A stretch of DNA of 27,587 nt from Verrucomicrobiota bacterium. GTDB lineage: Bacteria > Verrucomicrobiota > Verrucomicrobiia > Limisphaerales > JAHEOI01. The translations under genes and the position numbers were made by a program. Of the stretch, positions 1 to 7,518 are shown one piece after another. Within the stretch, counting starts at the first letter, position 1, and each line of letters opens with the position of its first letter. The stretch is from positions 1 through 27,587 of the forward strand of contig JAHEOI010000154.1 in the NCBI GenBank assembly GCA_018610125.1, read 5' to 3'. Below the pieces are notes generated by a model, which worked only from the letters and a program-made list of their open reading frames with translations, was not told the origin of the DNA and searched no databases.

Positions 1-91
1 CCTCAACACCCGCGCTGTTGAGCTCCTCGGTTTTGCTGCTTGGACGGTCTTTTGGCTCCCCGTTGCGGTGTTCAGATGCTCCTTCATTCAT
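1..91 (-). CDS. 5' end of a gene running off the left edge, product unknown
   Basis: A minus-strand reading frame opens at 89-91 and stays open to the window edge. A strong Shine-Dalgarno (GGAGG, 96-100 on the complement) precedes it. Two starts compete in different frames: ATG at 89-91 gives a polar N-terminus beginning MNEGASEHRNGEPKDRP, with only 4 bases between GGAGG and ATG. ATG at 85-87 gives MKEHLNTATGSQKT with an 8-base spacing, which is closer to ideal. Both frames are open to position 1. Both N-termini look hydrophilic and disordered, so the family cannot be named. The gene call rests on the ribosome binding site and the start codons only. Confidence 0.5.
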   Translation of the reverse strand, partial: MNEGASEHRNGEPKDRPSSKTEELNSAGVE

Positions 92-152
92 TTTTCCTCC
101 TTTTCAGCGGACAACGCGGACGGGGCCAAGAGTGCGTAATCGAGACACTGAA

Positions 153-210
153 GGTGGCTTGAGCAGGCTGCTCGAGAGGACACAAGAGCTGGAAGCTCTT
201 GCCACCTCCC
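153..210. repeat. nested inverted repeat (hairpin repeat family A member)
   Basis: CAAGAGC-TGGAA-GCTCTTG (183-201) is a perfect 7-bp stem with the loop TGGAA, followed by CCACC. Next to it is GAGCAG-G-CTGCTC (161-173). The two are enclosed by outer GGTGGC (about 154-159) and GCCACC (201-206). The loop and the CCAC flank match the hairpins clustered at 949-1118. The element lies about 100 bases upstream of the left-edge gene, in a 570-base stretch (92-661) in which I see no other convincing gene. Confidence 0.6.
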
Positions 211-454
211 TGCACCGAATGGGCTTCTGGAGAGAAAAATGATCGATTGCCCGCTTTGCTGTTGGAGCACAGCATCTCTCCCCCGCTGCACCCCCGACCC
301 CCACGATACGCAGTTCATAACACGTTCCCCGCGGATTTTCGGTTACTTGGATTTCAGTGGGAGCCTATGACGTTCACCTCGGAGGTGTCAACGAAAATGG
401 AAACAGGTCGCTGAAGCACCGAGACTGCCTGGGCAGATAAGAAAAGTTGAAGGT

Positions 455-491
455 TTAACCGCGGATAGGCGCCGATGAACGCGGATTAATG
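455..491. repeat. CGCGGAT-type dispersed intergenic repeat
   Basis: The stretch holds two copies of (C)CGCGGAT separated by a short spacer with GCCGAT between them (459-466 and 480-486). Similar CGCGGA words recur at 895-900, 999-1004, 1024-1029 and, on the complement, around 4500-4525, always outside genes. I recall such words as frequent in intergenic DNA of Verrucomicrobiota; this is a recollection and not something the window proves. Confidence 0.4.
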
Positions 492-661
492 GGGACATGG
501 CCGGTAAAAGGGACTTTAATCCCGTTGCCGTCGGAAGCAAACGCCTGATCCTGGAAATGGGAAACTTCAGGCGCTTGCTTCTGGCGGGAACAGACCCAAA
601 GCGTCGCACTGCGTGCGGGTTCTGTGAGGGGGATTTTCTCGGGAACAAGCGCTTCAGATAA

Positions 662-871
662 TTCGGTAGCTCGCCTGTCATCCACAACGGCCCGGTTATT
701 CTCCAGTGCGATGTTTCCAATGCGAATCTTCTGGTAGTCCTCGATCTCGAGACTGGAAACGAGCGCCGCGCGATCAACGATATGCAAGAACCGTGCATGG
801 CGACACCCGCCATCGCCGGAGACCACCTCTTTATTCGCACCCAGCGCAACCTTTACGCGATTGGGGAATAA
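662..871 (+). pseudogene. C-terminal remnant of a PQQ-type beta-propeller protein
   Basis: Translating from 662 gives FGSSPVIHNGPVILQCDV, then VLDLETGNERR, and it ends ATPAIAGDHLFIRTQRNLYAIGE before TAA at 869-871. The pattern of xSSPVIxxGxVxxQCDV, LDLETGxE and ASPAIAxGxLFIRTxxxLYAIG is that of blades in PQQ/BamB-like propeller proteins secreted by many planctomycete and verrucomicrobial bacteria. The preceding codons SDN (654-662) are in a different frame, directly joined by an apparent one-base loss. An internal blade seems joined to the last blade by a deletion. No start codon or signal peptide is visible. I read it as a decayed gene end. Confidence 0.55.
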
Positions 872-948
872 CCGCTAACTTGGGACCCAAGTAACGCGGA
901 GAGCCAGGTCTGTTTCCCCGTTTTACCCTACCCGGGATTCACACATTC

Positions 949-1118
949 GCAGACTGGACAGTCTGCGCCACAGCAGGCTCGACAGCCTGCGCTACGTAAC
1001 GCGGACCTCCAGGTCTGCTGTGCCGCGGATCTCCAGATCTGCTCCCCTTCTGCGCGCCCGAGCCACGGGCAGGTTGGAAAACCTGCGTCACAGCAGACTG
1101 GAAAGTCTGCGCCACAGT
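949..1118. repeat. cluster of hairpin repeats, family A
   Basis: At least four short palindromes are packed together: GCAGACT-GGAC-AGTCTGC (949-966), CAGGCT-CGAC-AGCCTG (973-988), a GCAGGTT-GGAA-AACCTGC type (about 1069-1086) and CAGACT-GGAA-AGTCTG (1094-1109). Between them are related CAGGTCT and CAGATCT half sites (1001-1046). Most are followed by CGCCACAG, CGTCACAG or CGCTACG. The stems differ but each change is matched on the other arm, while the loop (GGAA, GGAC or CGAC) is kept. The whole stretch 872-1201 has no convincing gene. Confidence 0.75.
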
Positions 1119-1201
1119 TAAGCGACCGGCCCATTTGCCCGATCACACAACTCTATAAGTCCACAGCGTCGCGGACTCGCCCACTCTCCTATTTCGCGTT
1201 T

Positions 1202-1729
1202 TCAGTGCAATCCCCGGCCGCTCGCTGTGGTCATCAGGACGACGCTGTCTCTCACCTCCGTTGAGCCGATGGAATTGACCCAACAGCGTGCCCGCACCAT
1301 GGAATCAGAGCTGATCTTGGGTCCGTCCTCATCCGAGTATTCGAAAATCGTCACCTTCTCACTGGAACCAACCGAAACGCTCCTCTGGTCCGGAGCCCGC
1401 CTGAACGTCCGAATGTACTTTGAAACCCGCTCTTTCTCCTCTCCCGGAGTCACCGCGGTCATACCGACCTTGCCCGCAATGCTCACTTCGAGCGGGCCTC
1501 CTCCACGCATTTGTAGCTCCAAGCGCAGTCCGTGACCGCCGCCCTCCATGATCTCGGTAAGCTCCGCCTGCAGATGGAGGTTCTCTTTCAGCTCGCCGTC
1601 GCGTGATTGCGCCTCACGTCGCTTTTCGAGGTAGGCAAGCGTCTCCTCTTGTCGTCGTTGGAATTCCTCTTCCCTCACGAAGTCCCAAATCATGTCGCCG
1701 CCCATAACCGGACGCCCCAGCTTTTTCAT
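1202..1729 (-). CDS. unknown protein, 175 aa
   Basis: The frame starts with ATG at 1727-1729 behind GAGAGGAG, a good ribosome binding site. The protein begins MKKLGRPVMGGDMIWDFVREEE. Residues 20-60 are rich in Glu, Arg and Gln and are probably a long helix or coiled coil. Residues 60-175 look like a compact beta-rich domain (LRLELQMRGGGPLEVSIAG, VTIFEYSDEDG). There is no signal peptide or membrane segment and I recognise no family. A possible upstream partner in the same direction is a small, frame-disrupted membrane peptide that would overlap this start by ATGA. Hairpin repeats lie downstream. Confidence 0.6.
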   Translation of the reverse strand: MKKLGRPVMGGDMIWDFVREEEFQRRQEETLAYLEKRREAQSRDGELKENLHLQAELTEIMEGGGHGLRLELQMRGGGPLEVSIAGKVGMTAVTPGEEKERVSKYIRTFRRAPDQRSVSVGSSEKVTIFEYSDEDGPKISSDSMVRARCWVNSIGSTEVRDSVVLMTTASGRGLH

Positions 1730-1898
1730 CTCCTCTCAGGGTCCATCGAATAAAGCTTCGGCAATTCGCGCAAGAGGCGGCCTCATTTCGGCGTTCCCCG
1801 CCCAACACATCTGTATACTGCCAGAGCAGATAGCAGCCGATCGCAAGCACAGCCAACACCGACAATGTCCACCTGTTACGTAACGGCGGAAGCCACAT
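1726..1898 (-). pseudogene. small membrane protein, probably frameshifted
   Basis: From ATG at 1896-1898 the frame reads MWLPPLRNRW followed by one hydrophobic segment (TLSVLAVLAIGCYLLW), then YTDVLGGERRNE. Continuing in this frame would overlap the next gene by over 100 bases with unnatural sequence. In the -1/+1 related frame the same stretch ends LLRELPKLYSMDPERR with TGA at 1726-1728, giving the classic ATGA overlap with the 175-aa gene. A single base insertion or loss near 1765-1785 would join the two parts into a protein of about 55 residues. It may be a true mutation, a sequencing error, or a chance reading. Confidence 0.3.
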
Positions 1899-1945
1899 AC
1901 CAAGATAACTTACTCGAAGCCGTCGAAGGGAACAAGGCAAGAAAG

Positions 1946-2152
<207 letters not shown>

Positions 2153-2329
2153 CTCAATGGCCGTAGCAGGTTGATCAGTGAGCAAGTTCTCCAATTTCGC
2201 GTGTTTCGCGGGCAGTCACCTCTCCTTGCCGAAACTTAGACAGAGAGAGTCGCCCGCCAAATACGAAAGAGGAAAAAAATCCTTGTATGAACGCACGCAA
2301 GCTAAAGCATGCGCCTACAGCCTGACGGC

Positions 2330-4294
2330 TCAAAATTGGTGCTGGGATTTCTTGAACGATTGATACCACTCGACCGCCTCGCGGGCCAATGGCTGCCAGT
2401 CGTCGCGACGGGCGGGTCGATCCTTGGCGGACTCCTCTTCCGACTCACCAATCTCTGCGCCGTGCCATTCATTCAGTTGCTCGACAATCTCGTCAACGGC
2501 CCAGTCATAGCTAATGGAATAACCTTTGACGCTATACGCCTCCCAGTCTTCGAGCAGTGCTCCGAGAAGCTCGGCCATCACCTTCGTCGCTCGATCGCGA
2601 TCGAGGCGCTCGATCAAGGCATCCAGGGCCGGACGAAATCCGGAGCCGGCAATCGCCAGGAACTTCGGTGTGATCGCCTCGGCCAAGATTTCGTTCGCGG
2701 CCGCGGTTGTTTGCTCGTCAAGATCCGAAAACCAGCTTTCGTTCAGAGCCAACACGGCCTTTCGGCGAAATCCATCGTCCTTGACAATGCGCTCTTTGAT
2801 CACGCCCGGGGATTTTTTGGACTTCGTCAACGCATCGATGGCCGGCCACCAAAGCCACGGCTGATCCGCACCCGTCAGGCTCAACAAGACTTCGGTGTGG
2901 TCCCGATCAAAATCGGCGCCCCAAGTCAGGCAGCGCATCAGCCCTTCGTAAGAGCGTGGATCCGGGTGCTCCTCGAGAATTTCCGCAATCTCCCGACGAT
3001 GGTCATAGCTCAGGAGGTCGGCGTGATCGCTGAGCGCGTGCGCAACCGACGAAAGCTCCCGACCCTCCTGTCTTAAAAGCTCAAACGCCGGCGGAAGGAA
3101 GCTCGCATTCCCGCTCCACAGGCCGAACTGGACCCCATGGACCTGATGGTCGGACACCGGCGACCTCAGCCAGCTTCGGGCCGCGTCGCGAATCCGCGAG
3201 AGCGGTTTTGAATCGAGCTCGCTTGGATCGATAGCCGATCGGGCATAAATGATCTTCTGCATTGCTTGACGGATCAACAGGCCCCGCAGCAGATCAATCG
3301 CATCGATCGCCTGCTTCGGCGACTCGAAACGAACGGTTTGTGACGGATTCTGAGGATCCACCTTACCGAGATCGAGGCGTTTGCCAATCGCGTCGTAGTA
3401 GACCGGGTAAGCCGTCGGCGGATGATTCGAGAAACGGACCGGGATATTATGAAACGTCCTTGCACGAGCCCGCTCATTGAAGGTGATTCTGGCGATGCTC
3501 TCACGTTTGAGGTTCGGAAACCGGAATCGCTGCTCCGTCGAGCCAGACCGTCCTGTGCTGCGACTTCCGCCGGAATAGATTCCTAAATGGGCATTACCTT
3601 CTTTGTCGTAGGCGATGAGCGGCGCGCCGAAATAAAGGGCCCTGTCCGCGGTCACCTTGAAGAACCGCTGTTCCGGTGAGCCATGCTTCCCATCGGGCAA
3701 CGGCGTGAGCGTGTAGCGATTCGTTTGGGATTGGTATCGCCGGACCTTTCCTACCTTAAAAGGACCGTTAAACGTCGCCTCCGGAGGTCCCCGCTCGCCA
3801 TCCAGGTAGTACCGCATCGTGAGATCCACATGAGTCAGTTCGACCTCGTCTATAATTTGGTAGACCCAGAGATCAACCCAGTGGTCGATCTGCCGATCGA
3901 GCGTGGCATCGACCACTGCGAGAGGCGGTATTGCCAAGGAAGCGATTCGCGGCCGGGCCAGTTCGACCATGCGCTTCCCGCCCGCAGGTGTTACCATCGT
4001 CGTCCCGACGAATTGGATCTCCAGGTCTTCCGGCAGGCGGAAGACAAAGTCTCGTGCCATCTTGTCCGGTCCCCATGCCGATTCGGGACCGGCAAAGTTG
4101 CTAATACTGCCGACCGGGCGCCCCTCGACATCGAAGAGCGTATCCCCTTCGTCGGGACGAACCCCAATGAGGTCGATTTCCGTCGAATCACCCGTCACAT
4201 AGTGACCCACGTCGCCGTACCGAAGGTAGATCACCCCGATCAGGATGGCGCAGGCGACCACGCCTACGACAAGACCAATGCGTCCTCGGCTCAT
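2330..4294 (-). CDS. unknown 654-aa protein with one N-terminal membrane anchor
   Basis: The frame starts with ATG at 4294 after GGAAAGAG. Residues 6-24 (IGLVVGVVACAILIGVIYL) form a single membrane anchor or uncleaved signal, so the bulk should lie outside the cytoplasm. Residues 30-300 look beta-rich, with several Gly, Pro and Asp turns. Residues about 330-650 are helical and rich in Ala, Leu and Arg and resemble irregular HEAT-like helical repeats (for instance EILEEHPDPRSYEGLMRCL and ALIERLDRDRATKVMAELL). The C-terminal part is acidic (IGESEEESAKD). I see no catalytic motif and name no family. It stands alone: downstream are repeats, upstream a 350-base repeat-bearing gap. The length and steady coding character make the gene itself very likely. 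Confidence 0.85.
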   Translation of the reverse strand: MSRGRIGLVVGVVACAILIGVIYLRYGDVGHYVTGDSTEIDLIGVRPDEGDTLFDVEGRPVGSISNFAGPESAWGPDKMARDFVFRLPEDLEIQFVGTTMVTPAGGKRMVELARPRIASLAIPPLAVVDATLDRQIDHWVDLWVYQIIDEVELTHVDLTMRYYLDGERGPPEATFNGPFKVGKVRRYQSQTNRYTLTPLPDGKHGSPEQRFFKVTADRALYFGAPLIAYDKEGNAHLGIYSGGSRSTGRSGSTEQRFRFPNLKRESIARITFNERARARTFHNIPVRFSNHPPTAYPVYYDAIGKRLDLGKVDPQNPSQTVRFESPKQAIDAIDLLRGLLIRQAMQKIIYARSAIDPSELDSKPLSRIRDAARSWLRSPVSDHQVHGVQFGLWSGNASFLPPAFELLRQEGRELSSVAHALSDHADLLSYDHRREIAEILEEHPDPRSYEGLMRCLTWGADFDRDHTEVLLSLTGADQPWLWWPAIDALTKSKKSPGVIKERIVKDDGFRRKAVLALNESWFSDLDEQTTAAANEILAEAITPKFLAIAGSGFRPALDALIERLDRDRATKVMAELLGALLEDWEAYSVKGYSISYDWAVDEIVEQLNEWHGAEIGESEEESAKDRPARRDDWQPLAREAVEWYQSFKKSQHQF

Positions 4295-4647
4295 TTTGCT
4301 CTTTCCATTTTGCCCTCCGACCTTGCCAAATTAAAAAAGGGCCAATGCTCATGCCCCCGACTTCACCGAAAATCCTCCGCGACTTCTCGCTTCCCCGCGC
4401 AAGGACCACCCCAAGGTTGGGTCTTTTCCGGGCTTTGCGACGGAGTCCCGTCGGGATTCCAGAAATCATCTGCGGTTCCTTCTTTTCGCACATCCGCGTT
4501 TTCCGCGCAATCCGCGGTTCTTCCCCTTCCCTCTTCGACCCCTTCGCGGCAAATCCCTCCAATGAATGGCGGTGGCACCAAGCCCCACGCCACCACAAAG
4601 TGGGTCACCGAGGACGCCCCTATCAGGGAGGAAGCACACCGTTTGCG
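4295..4647. other. gene-free gap with dispersed-repeat words
   Basis: No supported gene. Several frames are open on both strands but read as low-quality sequence rich in Arg and Ser. The complement contains CGCGGATTGCGCGG and AACGCGGATGTGCG words (about 4490-4525) like those at 455-491. An imperfect inverted repeat, GGTGGC ... GCCACC, spans about 4569-4592. The gap presumably holds the promoter of the 654-aa gene, but no clear -10/-35 pair stands out. Confidence 0.4.
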
Positions 4648-6627
4648 TCACCCCTGCTTCCGGCTGCGACTTTCCTTTCCGCCGGCCGATTTCTTTGCTT
4701 TTTCTTGTGCCGCCGCTTTGCTTGTTCGCGTCTTTTGCTTCAGCGGATGGGAGACATCCTCCAGATCCTTGAACCGAAACTGTATATTATACACCCCATC
4801 TTCGAGACGGATTTCCTTACGACCGGCGACTTTTGCAAAGAGTTGCATCATTCCATGGTTGGTTGCCAAGACCTCCGCGGTAAAGCCTTCGATTCCATTT
4901 TCGTAGGCAATCCGGATCAATCGATTGAGCAAATAGGTCCCGATTCCGCGACCCTGGTAATCGTCGTGCACCGTGAACGCGATCTCCGCGAAATTCGTGG
5001 CCGGATCTCGATAATAACGCCCCACACAAACGATCTTCTCCCGCCCCTCAAATGGGACAAGACCGACAATGGCCATGTCATCCTGGTAATCCAAGGTCAC
5101 GAACTTCTGTAACTGCTCATGGGGCAGATGCTTGACCCGCGTAAAATACCGTTGGATAATTGTTTCCTGGCTGTGGGAATAGAAGAATTCCTTAAGCAGC
5201 TCCTCGTCGGTCGGCTGTATCGGACGAAAACGAATCTTAATATTCCCGCGAAATTTCACGGTATCTTCATACTGCCGCGGGTACGGCCGGAGTCCTTTAG
5301 GCAGTGCGATCTGCTTGGGATGAACCAATCGGCGCTCCCGGGCTTCCTCCATCAATTGATCCCGGAATTTTGGGTGAGCAATGTTGATCAATGCCAAGGT
5401 ACGCTCTCGAACGCTTTTCCCGAACAAGTCCGCAATCCCATACTCGGTCACCACAAAATGGACATCGGCCCGTGTCGTCACGACGCCGGCCCCTTGTTTC
5501 AGGTGGGCAACGATGCGCGAGACCGAGCCATCCTTCGTCGTGGACGGGATCGCGATGATCGGCTTCCCTCCTTCGCTCCGCGCCGCCCCGCGGATGAAGT
5601 CAACCTGGCCGCCGAAGCCGCTGTAAAATTTATCCCCGATCGAGTCGGAGCAGACCTGCCCGGTCAAGTCGACCTCGATCGCCGAGTTGATCGCGACCAT
5701 CTTCTTGTTCTGAGCGACCCGAAACGGGTCGTTGGTAAGCTCGGTGGGACAGAATTCGAAGAATGGATTATCGTTGATATAGTCGTAAAGGCGGGTCGTG
5801 CCGAAGCAAAATGAGGCGACAATCTTGCCGGGCATGAATGTTTTTCGCGCACAGTTCAGCACCCCTTTTTCAATCAGCGGAATGACTCCCTCGCCAAACA
5901 TTTCCGTGTGCATCCCGAGGTCCTTTTTGTCGGTCAGGTTTCTTAAGACCGCTTCCGGGATTTCGCCGATGCCGGTCTGCAGGGTCGCGCCGTCCTCGAC
6001 CAACGAGGCGATATACTGTCCAATCTCGGAGGCGACGTTCCCCGGCTTAGCGGGCGGGGCCTCCAGAAGCGGCTCATCGCTTTCGACAAAGGCGTCGATT
6101 TGGGAGCAATGCGCAAAGCTTTGGCCCAATGTCCTCGGCATCCGCGGATTGACCTCCGCCACCACATGGTCCGCGCTCTCGATGGCCGCCTTAACCACAT
6201 CCACCGAGACCCCGAAGCTGCAGAATCCATGCGCATCCGGCGGGCTAACCTGGATCAGTGCCACATCGAGATGGATTTTTTTGCGCCTAAAGAGTGTCGG
6301 AACTTCCCCCAAAAAGATCGGCGTGTAATCGGCCAGCCCCTCGTTAACGGCCTCTCGCACATTCGGACCGATAAAGAAGGCATTATGCCGGAAATGCTCC
6401 AGGAAATCCCGTTTCGCGTACGGTGCCTTCCCAAAGGTTAGAATATGAAAGATCTCGACATCGTAGACCTCCGGGCCCTTCGCTGAGAGAGCGCTTACCA
6501 GTCGCTGCGGTGCGGCACAGCCGGAGCCGATAAATACCTGCATCCCGTTACGGAGGACTTTTAACGCCTCCTCCGGAGAAATGTAACGAATCGGTGCGTC
6601 CTTTACACTTGCCTTTGTCTTTGCCAT
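4648..6627 (-). CDS. acetyl-CoA hydrolase/CoA-transferase fused to a GNAT acetyltransferase
   Basis: The 659-residue protein (start ATG 6625-6627, MAKTKASVKDAP) has two parts. Residues about 10-455 are a CoA-transferase of the acetyl-CoA hydrolase/4-hydroxybutyrate CoA-transferase family. Visible marks are the glycine-rich QTGIGEIPEAV (217-227), the HTEMF segment with the likely catalytic Glu at 242, and the GFGGQVDFIRGA CoA-site motif (337-348). Residues about 464-620 are a GNAT domain with the acetyl-CoA pyrophosphate loop YQGRGIGTYLL (557-567). The tail (625-659) is Lys/Arg/Ala-rich and disordered. This fusion is known in several phyla. The family handles acyl-CoA and acetate exchange; the GNAT part may acetylate a protein or couple to the CoA pool. 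The in-frame extension upstream to 6696 is rejected because it reads through intergenic sequence. It appears monocistronic. Confidence 0.93.
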   Translation of the reverse strand: MAKTKASVKDAPIRYISPEEALKVLRNGMQVFIGSGCAAPQRLVSALSAKGPEVYDVEIFHILTFGKAPYAKRDFLEHFRHNAFFIGPNVREAVNEGLADYTPIFLGEVPTLFRRKKIHLDVALIQVSPPDAHGFCSFGVSVDVVKAAIESADHVVAEVNPRMPRTLGQSFAHCSQIDAFVESDEPLLEAPPAKPGNVASEIGQYIASLVEDGATLQTGIGEIPEAVLRNLTDKKDLGMHTEMFGEGVIPLIEKGVLNCARKTFMPGKIVASFCFGTTRLYDYINDNPFFEFCPTELTNDPFRVAQNKKMVAINSAIEVDLTGQVCSDSIGDKFYSGFGGQVDFIRGAARSEGGKPIIAIPSTTKDGSVSRIVAHLKQGAGVVTTRADVHFVVTEYGIADLFGKSVRERTLALINIAHPKFRDQLMEEARERRLVHPKQIALPKGLRPYPRQYEDTVKFRGNIKIRFRPIQPTDEELLKEFFYSHSQETIIQRYFTRVKHLPHEQLQKFVTLDYQDDMAIVGLVPFEGREKIVCVGRYYRDPATNFAEIAFTVHDDYQGRGIGTYLLNRLIRIAYENGIEGFTAEVLATNHGMMQLFAKVAGRKEIRLEDGVYNIQFRFKDLEDVSHPLKQKTRTSKAAAQEKAKKSAGGKESRSRKQG

Positions 6628-6704
6628 CTCAAGTTCCCTATCATGCTGGTAGGGTTGACAGCCCCCCTTGCCCATCTTTTCCCAATGCCTTCGCAAAGGC
6701 GAAG

Positions 6705-6778
6705 GCGCGGACCGCAGCGGAGTGCGGTCCCTACCTCAACAGCGCGGACCGCAGCGGAGTGCGGTCCCTACCTCAACA
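6705..6778. repeat. tandem pair of 37-bp hairpin repeats, family B
   Basis: Two identical 37-bp units (6705-6741 and 6742-6778) sit head to tail. Each contains GGACCGCA-GCGGAG-TGCGGTCC (stems 6709-6716/6723-6730 and 6746-6753/6760-6767) followed by CTACCTCAACA. They lie just downstream of the nap operon's last stop (6787) and upstream of the acetyl-CoA hydrolase start. They may act as a transcription barrier or mRNA-end stabiliser, as REP elements do; this is inference. Confidence 0.85.
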
Positions 6779-6786
6779 GGGCCTCG

Positions 6787-7125
6787 CTAAAATTCGTGTG
6801 CGATACGCACCAATCGAAACCCGTTCTGTTTTGCCATGAGTGTGTCCCACCACTGGTAGCCTTGATAGTCGTAGCGGATCTGCAACCCCCTCAGATTTCC
6901 ATTGAACAGAAGGGCGCGCGCTTCGTCAAGGGTCAGTGATGTCGGAGCCACCTTTTGATTCTTGTCTTGCTTCGGGATAATCTCGACGATCTCCGTGAGC
7001 TCCGCGATGTCGTGAAATAGCTGCTCCGTGGTCGCGAAATCGAGATCGGCCTGGTTCAACTCGGGCAATTGAATCCCGACTGAACCGTTGGCTTCATTGG
7101 ACGTTGGTGAGCTTTCTTCAGTCAT
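6787..7125 (-). CDS. unknown 112-aa protein, last gene of the nap operon
   Basis: It begins 19 bases after the napF stop and is followed by the tandem hairpins, so it is probably co-transcribed with napDABF. The N-terminal 60 residues are polar and acidic (MTEESSPTSNEANGSVGIQLPELNQADLDF). The C-terminal half is a compact domain: LTLDEARALLFNGNLRGLQI, then RYDYQGYQWWDTLM and GFRLVRIAHEF. The aromatic YQGYQWWDTLM segment looks conserved in character and might be a binding surface. No Cys, signal peptide or membrane segment is present, so it should be cytoplasmic. I do not recognise a named family. By position, it could help NapA maturation or regulate the operon. Confidence 0.75.
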   Translation of the reverse strand: MTEESSPTSNEANGSVGIQLPELNQADLDFATTEQLFHDIAELTEIVEIIPKQDKNQKVAPTSLTLDEARALLFNGNLRGLQIRYDYQGYQWWDTLMAKQNGFRLVRIAHEF

Positions 7126-7144
7126 AGCAAGTTTAAGCGCTTTG

Positions 7145-7507
7145 TTACTCGCGATGCCGCGGCCCCTTAGGCCTGGGAAGCATTAATATCGCATTTTTGG
7201 GCGCGGGACAAATCTCTTGGCAGATCCCGCAGCCTGTACACTGATCCCTTTGAACTTGGGGGGTTCCATCGTTTATGACAATCGCTCCCGGTACCGGGCA
7301 ATGCTCCCGGCATGCCGAGCAAAACGTGCCCTCGTACGCAAGGCAGTAACGCCCTTGAATCACGGCGACTTGCTCCGGGTTCTCGCTTCGGTCCTTGGGA
7401 GCAGCCCCCTGCAAGCGACGAGAAGTCCGTGCCAACGGCTCTCCAAACGGGCGGAGGAATCGAGTCAGCACTTCGCGTCTTGATAATGGACGGGCGGATT
7501 CATTCAT
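7145..7507 (-). CDS. napF: NapF-like ferredoxin with two [4Fe-4S] sites
   Basis: The protein has 120 residues from ATG 7505-7507 (MNESARPLSRREVLTRFL). That start lies 11 bases after the napB stop and is preferred over upstream in-frame codons that run inside napB. The N-terminus has an Arg pair (SRREVLTRF) without a hydrophobic stretch, as in NapF proteins. Two ferredoxin-type groups are visible: CLAYEGTFCSACREHCP and CTGCGICQEICP. The well-known NapF of Escherichia coli is longer, with more clusters, so this is a short form. NapF acts in the cytoplasm and is linked to NapA maturation or iron-sulfur loading. No clear Shine-Dalgarno is seen, which suggests coupling to napB translation. Confidence 0.85.
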   Translation of the reverse strand: MNESARPLSRREVLTRFLRPFGEPLARTSRRLQGAAPKDRSENPEQVAVIQGRYCLAYEGTFCSACREHCPVPGAIVINDGTPQVQRDQCTGCGICQEICPAPKNAILMLPRPKGPRHRE

Positions 7508-7518
7508 AAAATTGGTCG

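Noticed and set aside
388..849. Minus-strand 153-codon frame
   Set aside because: Opposite to the readable PQQ-propeller remnant and rich in Arg and Ser; no start signal.
2269..2314. Possible terminator of the 654-aa gene: hairpin CGCATGC/GCGTGCG on the complement and a later T7
   Set aside because: The T-run is too far (more than 10 bases) from the stem for a standard intrinsic terminator; too weak to annotate.
2309..3076. Plus-strand 255-codon frame
   Set aside because: Antisense to the 654-aa gene, with no ribosome binding site or family pattern.
3683..5112. Plus-strand frames of 407 and 255 codons
   Set aside because: Antisense to the 654-aa gene and the acetyl-CoA hydrolase gene and crossing a repeat gap; composition is unnatural.
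6705..6778. Possible CRISPR repeat
   Set aside because: Two direct copies abut without spacers, and the unit is a hairpin found elsewhere singly.
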